Of a stretch of 64,000 nt of DNA, positions 58,769 through 64,000 are shown piece after piece. The DNA is from Streptomyces tsukubensis (lineage in GTDB: Bacteria > Actinomycetota > Actinomycetes > Streptomycetales > Streptomycetaceae), in assembly GCF_003932715.1 (NCBI RefSeq), contig NZ_CP020700.1, positions 310,001 to 374,000 on the forward strand. The letters run 5' to 3'. The translations under genes were made by a program, and so were the position numbers. The notes under the pieces were generated by a model. The model was given only the letters and a program-made list of their open reading frames with translations. It was not told where the DNA came from and ran no database searches. Position 1 is the stretch's first letter, and each line of letters opens with the position of its first letter.

Positions 58769-58797
58769 GTTCAACCGGCGCCCCGCCGCGGTTGAAC
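58769..58797. promoter_or_regulatory. Putative StrR-family operator between CmlA-like and MbtH genes
   Basis: Perfect GTTCAACCG-N11-CGGTTGAAC in the 341-bp divergent region (58600-58940), about 184 bp from the CmlA-like start and 158 bp from the MbtH start. No other gene is seen in this gap. A separate TTCCGTACGGAA palindrome at 58608-58619 overlaps the CmlA-like leader. Confidence 0.75.
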
Positions 58798-58940
58798 AGG
58801 GCTTGTATCCGGGCGTTTTCCGGTTTTTACCGGCGCCCGGGGAAACCGTTCTTCCGCAATTGATCGGCCACCGGGTCCTGTGTCACAGTGGGTTCGCCCT
58901 TCGCTGTGGTCCATTGTCACCGAGAAGTAAGGACCGTGTG

Positions 58941-59156
58941 GTGCCGAACCCCTTTGAGGATCCCGACGCAAGCTATCTGGTTCTGGTCAACGACGAGGGT
59001 CAGCATTCGCTCTGGCCGGTCTTCGTGGATGTGCCCGACGGCTGGAGAACCGTCTTCGGCGAGGCACCCCGGACGGAGTGCCTGGAGTACATCGAGAAGT
59101 CGTGGACCGATATGCGGCCCAAGAGCCTGATCGAAGCCATGAACGGCAGTAAGTAG
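58941..59156 (+). CDS. mbtH: MbtH-like protein
   Basis: 71 residues from the GTG at 58941 (AAGGA 7 nt upstream); a GTG one codon earlier is closer to the ribosome site. It shows the family signature: [14 protein letters not shown], and [10 protein letters not shown] with Trp25, Trp35 and Trp55. MbtH-like proteins bind the A domains of NRPSs and are often needed for their solubility and adenylation activity. Only one copy is in view for at least 17 A domains. It is 72 bp upstream of the SyrP-like gene and probably co-transcribed with it, divergent from the CmlA-like gene. Confidence 0.95.
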   Translation: MPNPFEDPDASYLVLVNDEGQHSLWPVFVDVPDGWRTVFGEAPRTECLEYIEKSWTDMRPKSLIEAMNGSK

Positions 59157-59228
59157 CCGCGTCGTGCGGCACTGCCCGGGCCGGCGGCCGGTGACGGCCG
59201 TCGGCCTCATTCCTTCCCGGAGGACGTG

Positions 59229-60173
59229 ATGGACACCGCCGAACCGGGCCGCGTCTGGCGGCCGTACGAGATCACCCGGGCCGAGGCGGACACGGCGGAC
59301 CTCGTCGGTCTGCTCGACGCACTGGGCCCCGGAGGGCTGGCCGGACTGCTCACCGAACGCAAGGCTGTCGTGTTCCGCGGCTTCGGGATCGCCCCGGACG
59401 CCGTCGAAGCGGTGCTGGACCGGCTGGTTCCGGACCGGCTGCCGTATGTGCACGGCAATTCGCCCCGGACCCGGGTGCGCGGCAATCTGTACACCTCGAC
59501 CGAGTATCCGCGGCAGTACACGATCTCCCTGCACAACGAGCTGAGTTACGCCCATCGCTGGCCGGCCCGGCTGGCGTTCTACTGCGAGAAGGCGGCGGAG
59601 CGCGGCGGGGCGACAGCGGTGATCGACGGAGCGCTCTGGCTGGAGTCGCTGGACCCCGAGGTCCGGGAGGCCTTCGCGGGGGGTGTGCTCTACATCCAGA
59701 ACCTCCACGACGGGTTCGGCTTCGGCAAGAGCTGGCAGGAGACCTTCGAGACGGACGACCGGTCCGTGGTGGAGGCGTTCCTGAACGAGGCGCGGGCCGA
59801 CTGGTCCTGGGGCCCGGACGGTCTGCGGGTCACGCAGCTGCGGCCCGCGACGGCGACGCATCCGGTGACGGGTGCGGAGGTCTGGTTCAACCAGGCCGAC
59901 CAGTGGCATCCGGCCGGGCTGGGCGACGAGACCTCGGCCGAGCTGTACGACATCCTGTCGCCGGCCGAGTTCCCGCAGTACGTGACGTTCGCGGACGGCA
60001 GTCCGATTCCGGACGCGTACGCAGGGCATATCCGCGACCGCGGGCTGGAGAACGCCGTCGACGTCGACTGGCACGGCGGTGACCTCCTGCTCATCGACAA
60101 CGTCCTGACCGCGCACGGCCGCCGCCCCTTCGACGGGACGCGCCGCGTGCTGGTCGCCATGTGCGGCGGCTGA
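59229..60173 (+). CDS. SyrP-like Fe(II)/2-oxoglutarate beta-hydroxylase (TauD/TfdA fold)
   Basis: 314 residues from the ATG at 59229 (GGAGG 5 nt upstream; the GTG one codon earlier is too close). The iron triad is visible as His102 and Glu104 in LHNELSY and His296 in TAHGRRPF, with Arg305/306 for 2-oxoglutarate. SyrP-type enzymes beta-hydroxylate Asp or Glu held on an NRPS T domain (SyrP in syringomycin, KtzO/KtzP in kutzneride). Four visible A domains carry an Asp code (A2, A9, A11 and the last of NRPS C), so beta-hydroxy-Asp is the natural prediction. HxE instead of HxD is seen in this subgroup. It lies downstream of mbtH and converges on NRPS C. Confidence 0.9.
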   Translation: MDTAEPGRVWRPYEITRAEADTADLVGLLDALGPGGLAGLLTERKAVVFRGFGIAPDAVEAVLDRLVPDRLPYVHGNSPRTRVRGNLYTSTEYPRQYTISLHNELSYAHRWPARLAFYCEKAAERGGATAVIDGALWLESLDPEVREAFAGGVLYIQNLHDGFGFGKSWQETFETDDRSVVEAFLNEARADWSWGPDGLRVTQLRPATATHPVTGAEVWFNQADQWHPAGLGDETSAELYDILSPAEFPQYVTFADGSPIPDAYAGHIRDRGLENAVDVDWHGGDLLLIDNVLTAHGRRPFDGTRRVLVAMCGG

Positions 60174-60191
60174 CCGTACGACGGCTGCCCC

Positions 60192-60221
60192 CGGCTCCCC
60201 TGCCCCGCGGCAGGGGAGCCG
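60192..60221. terminator. Hairpin after the SyrP-like gene
   Basis: A perfect 13-bp GC-rich stem with a 4-nt loop, 19 bp after the dioxygenase stop. Confidence 0.8.
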
Positions 60222-60265
60222 CCGTATGTCCGGGCACGGCCCCCCGTCCAGCCCCCCGCGCACGG

Positions 60266-60309
60266 ACGGAAGCCGCCGCCGGATCGGCGTTCCCGGCGGC
60301 GGCTTCCGT
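60266..60309. terminator. Hairpin at the 3' end of NRPS C
   Basis: A perfect 17-bp stem with a 10-nt loop between the convergent dioxygenase and NRPS C genes, 35 bp after the NRPS C stop. Probably terminates the leftward transcript. Confidence 0.8.
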
Positions 60310-60343
60310 GTGCGGGCCCGCCGGGGACGGCGGGCCCACGGGG

Positions 60344-63300
60344 CTACTGGGTCCGCATGGGCCGCAGGACGGGCCTGGCGGCCACCGGGCCACCCGACCC
60401 GCCCGCCGCGCGCTCCGCCAGCCAGGCGGCCAGCGCGGCCGGGGTGGGCCGGTCGAACAGCTCCTGAATCGGCAGTTCCTCGTCCAGCACCACCCGGACC
60501 CGGCTGACCAGCCGGGTCGCCAGCAGGGAGTGGCCGCCCAGGGCGAAGAAGTCGTCGTGCACACCGGCCTCGGGCAGCCCGAGGATCTCGGCGAACGCCG
60601 CGCACAGGGCCCGCTCCCGCTCGTTCGCGGGCTCGGGGCCGCCGCCCGCGGCCGCCGCGCGTTCGGGTGCGGGCAGCGCCGCGCGGTCGAGCTTTCCGGC
60701 CGGGGTCAGCGGCAGGGCGTCGAGGACGACGACCGCCGCGGGCACCAGATACGGCGGCAGGCTCTCCTCCGCGTACCGGCGCAGGGTCACGGCGAGCGCG
60801 CCGCCGTCGACGGCTCCGGGCTGCTGCCCGGCGGGGACCACGTACGCGATCAGGCTCCGGTCGCCCGTACCGTCGTCGCGTACGGTCACCGCGGCCTGTG
60901 CGACGGCGGGATGGGCGCCGAGCAGCGCACCGACCTCGCCGGGCTCGACCCGGAAGCCGCGGATCTTGACCTGGTCGTCGGCCCGCCCGAGGTACTCCAG
61001 GGCCCCTTCGGCGTTCCAGCGGGCCCGGTCCCCGGTCCGGTACATCCGGGCCCCCGGGGTGAAGGGGCAGGCCACGAACCGTTCCGCGGTCGCGCCCGGC
61101 CGGCCGGCATAGCCGCGGGCGAGCTGGGCACCGGCCGCGTACAGCTCCCCGGGCGCGCCGGGCGGCACCGGCTTCAGTGCGTCGTCGAGGACGTACACCG
61201 CCGTATTGGGCACCGGGGTGCCGATGGGCACCGTTCCGGCGGCGACGGCCGCGGCGTCCAGCCGGGCGGTCACGATGCCGATGGTGGTCTCCGTGGGCCC
61301 GTAGTGGTTGTGCACCTGCCGGTCTCCGGCCGCCGCGACGAGGCCCGCGACCCAGTCGGCGTCGGCCGCCTCGCCGCCCAGGACCAGGGACCGGTGCGGC
61401 AGCAGCCACGCCGGGTCGCCCGCGGCGGAGAGCGCCTTCAGATGGGAGGGGACCATCTTCACGCAGTCGATGCGGTGCCGGGCCAGATGTCCGGCGACGG
61501 CGAGCGGGTCGGTGACCGACGCCCGGTCCAGGACGTGCAGTTCGCCGCCGGTGGCCAGGGCGGCGAAGAGCACCGTGTTCCCGAGGTCGGTGGTCGGCGG
61601 CTGGAGCAGCGCGTACCGGGTGCCGGGCTCGCCGTACCCGAGTCTCGGCGGCACGTGGACCACGTAGTTGGCGAGTGCGCCGTGGGTGACGACGACCCCT
61701 TTGGGCCGTCCCGTCGAACCGGAGGTGTGGACGATGTAGGCGGGGCTGCGGGGATCGGGGCGCAGGTCCGGCGGGGTGGCCGGGAGGGCGTCGAGTGCGG
61801 CGGTCACGGCCGGGGCGTCGAGGGCGAGCGCGGGGATGCGTCCCGTCGGCAGGTCGTCGAGGGCGGCCGTGGTGCCGATGAGGGCGGTTGCCCGGCTGTC
61901 GGTGAGCATGCGTCCGATCCGGGCCGTGGGGTGGGCCGGGTCCAGGGGCAGATAGGCGGCGCCCGCCTGCCAGACGCCGAGGATCGCGGTGACGAGGTCG
62001 ATGCCGCGGGGCAGGCAGAGGGCCACCACGGACTCCGGGCCGGCTCCGAGGCCGCGCAGATGGTGGGCGAGACGGGCGGCGCGGGCCGCGAGTTCGCCGT
62101 AGCGGATCGTGGTGCCGTCGCTGCTCACCGCGGTGGCTTCGGGGGTGCGGGCGGCCTGGGCGGTGAAGAGTCCGGGGACTCCGGCCTCCGGCGCGGGTGT
62201 CTTGGGTCCCTGTCCGGAGCGGGCGATCCGCAGGCTTACGGCCGGGTCCAGCACGCCGACCGCGGTGAACGGGGTCCCCGGGGCGTCGGCCAGGGCGTGG
62301 GCCAGTTCTCCGAGGCAGGTGTCGAGCAGGGAGAGGATCAGCGCGGGGTCCGCGCCTGCGGTGGTGTCGGCGGTGATGTCGAAGGCGTCGCCTGTGTCCC
62401 GGACGATGAGCGTCACGGGGTAGTTGGTGCGTTCCCGGGCGTGGAGCACCGCGATGCCGTCGAGTCCGAGGCCGGATTCGCTGATCATGCGGCCGTGCTG
62501 GAAGTTGAGGATGGTGGTGAACAGGGGGGCGCCGCCGGGGACTCCGCTCGCCTTCTGGGCCAGGGCGAGGGGGGCGTGTTCGTGCTCCAGCAGCCCGGCG
62601 AGCTGATGGCGGAGTCCTGCCAGGGCTCCGGCCACGCCGTCGGAGCCGACGCTGACCCGCATGGGCAGGGTGTTGAGGAAGAGGCCGGGCACCCGGTCGG
62701 CGCCGGGTCCGGCGTTCATCCGGCCGGTGAGGACGGTGCCGAAGACGACGTCGTCGCGGCCCGCTGCAGCGGCGAGGACCCGGGCCCAGGCCAGATGGAA
62801 GAGGGTGGCCGGACTGGTGCCCAGGTTCCGGGTCGTCTCCCGCAGCCGGCGGGCCCGGTCGCCGTCGACGGTGAGCGCGGCGCGGGCGGGCGGACCGCAG
62901 TCGCCGGTGGCGCCGCCCGTTCCGAAGGCGGCGGTGGGTTCGGTGACATCGCCCAGCAGGGCGGCGAAGTGGCGTTCGTGATCGGCGGCGGAGGTGCCGA
63001 GCCGGGCCTGTGCCACCAGATTGCGGAACGGGAGGGGCGCCGGGAGCCGGTCGCCGCGGCCGGTCAGGAAGGCGCGGATCTCCGCCAGGAGGAGCCACAG
63101 GGTGGTCCGGTCACCGGCGATGTGGTGGATCCGGAGCAGTGCGAGCCGCCGCCCGGCACCGGGTTCGTCACCGGGTTCGTCACCGGCTGTGTCGAGGACG
63201 AGGACACCCAGCAGCGGGGCGCGGTCCAGGGCGAAGGGTGCGGCGCCCGCGGCGAGCAGCTGGGCCAGCGGGTCGCGGCCGGGGTCGGGTGCGGTCCGTT

Positions 63301-63700
63301 CGACGGGGATCCGGGCCGTGCGGCACACGACCTGGACGGGTTCGCGGAGCCCTTCGGAGACGATCGCGGTGCGGTAGATGTCGTGCCGGTCGACGACCTG
63401 TTGCAGGGCGCCGAGGAAGGCGTCCAGCCGGTCCGGGGTGTCGAACTCCAGCACCACGGAGCGCAGATAGACGTCGGGGTCGTCGTCGGCGCGCGCCAGA
63501 TGGTGGAAGAGCATGCCTTCCTGGAGCGGGGCCAGGGGGTAGACGTCGGCGATGTTGGCGGCTCCGCCGTCGACGCGGGCGACGACGGCGGCGATGTCGT
63601 CCTCGTCGAGTTCGGTGAGCGGCAGCATGGCGGGGGTGAGGGCGGTGGTGCCCTCCGGTATCCGGTTCTCCGGGATGTCGACGGGTGGCGGGCCGGCGAC
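60344..63700 (-). other. NRPS C last module: C/E-A(Asp)-T
   Basis: C/E domain ([37 protein letters not shown]), predicted to epimerise the preceding off-window residue. The A domain has [24 protein letters not shown] and [11 protein letters not shown]; code D-L-T-K-V-G-H-I-G-K (Asp). A3 motif [12 protein letters not shown] domain [15 protein letters not shown]. Confidence 0.87.
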
Positions 63701-64000
63701 GGCGGCCAGCCCGGCGGCGGTGGGGGTGAGGAAGAGCGCCCGTACGGACACGGACAGTCCGTGCGCCCGCAGGTCCTCCACCAGGCCGACGGCGATCAGC
63801 GAGTTCCCGCCGAGGGCGAAGAAGTCCTCGTCGGGTCCGACGGTGTCGAGGCCGAGGACGCGGGCGAAGGCGGCGCAGAGGATCTCTTCCTGGACGGTCC
63901 GCGGCCCGCGGCCCGCTTCCGTGCTCGCCGTGCGTTCGGGTGCGGGCAGGGCCGCGCGGTCGAGCTTTCCGCTCGGGGTCAGCGGCAGGGCGTCGAGGAC
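60344..64000 (-). CDS. NRPS C, 3' part: A(end)-T-C/E-A(Asp)-T (5' end off the window)
   Basis: The frame is open at base 64000, where it enters inside an A domain ([13 protein letters not shown]). It then has a T domain ([15 protein letters not shown]), a complete C/E-A-T module, and a stop after [11 protein letters not shown]. There is no thioesterase or epimerisation domain at the C-terminus, so the chain must be passed on, most likely to NRPS A or NRPS B. The tail LRPMR is shared with the NRPS A C-terminus. Transcribed leftwards like NRPS A and B, but separated from them by the transport/tailoring block. Confidence 0.96.
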   Translation of the reverse strand, partial: VLDALPLTPSGKLDRAALPAPERTASTEAGRGPRTVQEEILCAAFARVLGLDTVGPDEDFFALGGNSLIAVGLVEDLRAHGLSVSVRALFLTPTAAGLAAVAGPPPVDIPENRIPEGTTALTPAMLPLTELDEDDIAAVVARVDGGAANIADVYPLAPLQEGMLFHHLARADDDPDVYLRSVVLEFDTPDRLDAFLGALQQVVDRHDIYRTAIVSEGLREPVQVVCRTARIPVERTAPDPGRDPLAQLLAAGAAPFALDRAPLLGVLVLDTAGDEPGDEPGAGRRLALLRIHHIAGDRTTLWLLLAEIRAFLTGRGDRLPAPLPFRNLVAQARLGTSAADHERHFAALLGDVTEPTAAFGTGGATGDCGPPARAALTVDGDRARRLRETTRNLGTSPATLFHLAWARVLAAAAGRDDVVFGTVLTGRMNAGPGADRVPGLFLNTLPMRVSVGSDGVAGALAGLRHQLAGLLEHEHAPLALAQKASGVPGGAPLFTTILNFQHGRMISESGLGLDGIAVLHARERTNYPVTLIVRDTGDAFDITADTTAGADPALILSLLDTCLGELAHALADAPGTPFTAVGVLDPAVSLRIARSGQGPKTPAPEAGVPGLFTAQAARTPEATAVSSDGTTIRYGELAARAARLAHHLRGLGAGPESVVALCLPRGIDLVTAILGVWQAGAAYLPLDPAHPTARIGRMLTDSRATALIGTTAALDDLPTGRIPALALDAPAVTAALDALPATPPDLRPDPRSPAYIVHTSGSTGRPKGVVVTHGALANYVVHVPPRLGYGEPGTRYALLQPPTTDLGNTVLFAALATGGELHVLDRASVTDPLAVAGHLARHRIDCVKMVPSHLKALSAAGDPAWLLPHRSLVLGGEAADADWVAGLVAAAGDRQVHNHYGPTETTIGIVTARLDAAAVAAGTVPIGTPVPNTAVYVLDDALKPVPPGAPGELYAAGAQLARGYAGRPGATAERFVACPFTPGARMYRTGDRARWNAEGALEYLGRADDQVKIRGFRVEPGEVGALLGAHPAVAQAAVTVRDDGTGDRSLIAYVVPAGQQPGAVDGGALAVTLRRYAEESLPPYLVPAAVVVLDALPLTPAGKLDRAALPAPERAAAAGGGPEPANERERALCAAFAEILGLPEAGVHDDFFALGGHSLLATRLVSRVRVVLDEELPIQELFDRPTPAALAAWLAERAAGGSGGPVAARPVLRPMRTQ
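63701..64000 (-). other. NRPS C penultimate module, A-domain end and T domain
   Basis: A10 motif PSGKLDR followed by a T domain with GGNSLIAV. His is replaced by Asn relative to the GGHSL of all other T domains here. T-domain type precedes a C/E domain. Confidence 0.85.

Noticed and set aside
58917..63098. Minus-strand frame of 1,393 codons across MbtH, the dioxygenase and NRPS C
   Set aside because: Out of frame with NRPS C and antisense to two clear genes. The translation is Arg/Pro/Gly-rich shadow sequence.

Overview
The window is very GC-rich, and its genes have the G/C-ending codons and ATGA/TGATG stop-start overlaps typical of actinomycetes. It reads as the interior of a large non-ribosomal peptide synthetase (NRPS) cluster from a Streptomyces-like organism. 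Neither cluster edge is visible, because NRPS genes run off both ends. I see no rRNA, tRNA, transposase, integrase, CRISPR array or phage gene.

Layout from left to right. Positions 1-14340 (minus) hold 'NRPS B', with four complete modules and the C domain of a fifth; its 3' end lies outside the window. Positions 14340-49628 (minus) hold 'NRPS A', one 11,762-residue protein of eleven C-A-T modules (about 1.2 MDa), joined to NRPS B by a TGATG overlap. A 10.7-kb block of transport and tailoring genes follows: a small lipoprotein (minus), a membrane-fusion protein/ATPase/FtsX-type permease operon (minus), a divergent ABC exporter (plus), an alpha/beta hydrolase and a CmlA-like diiron beta-hydroxylase (minus), then an MbtH-like protein and a SyrP-like Fe(II)/2-oxoglutarate beta-hydroxylase (plus). 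Positions 60344-64000 (minus) hold the 3' end of 'NRPS C', which ends in a T domain with no thioesterase.

How it works together. At least 18 modules are represented. Specificity codes read by eye suggest NRPS A builds Asn-Asp-D-Ser-D-X-X-Tyr-D-X-X-Asp-Gly-Asp. NRPS B appears to add D-Phe-X'-D-X-Tyr-(next). The last residue from NRPS C is Asp. X is one unassigned residue, called by five nearly identical A domains (code DALSLGTVMK). D-configuration is inferred from dual condensation/epimerisation (C/E) domains; there is no free-standing E domain. Asp and Asn are plausible substrates for the two unrelated beta-hydroxylases, MbtH would support the A domains, and the two ABC systems would handle export or self-protection. 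No initiation (acyl-ligase) domain, terminal thioesterase or regulator is in view.

Regulation. The three intergenic regions that drive NRPS A, the transporters and the hydroxylase/MbtH genes each contain an inverted repeat GTTCAACCG-N11-CGGTTGAAC (one copy imperfect). Its geometry is that of StrR-family pathway-activator sites. This points to one cluster-wide activator encoded outside the window.

The NRPS genes look recently rearranged. They carry long near-identical blocks, islands of different codon use and in-frame micro-repeats in surface loops. The product family is not one I can name.
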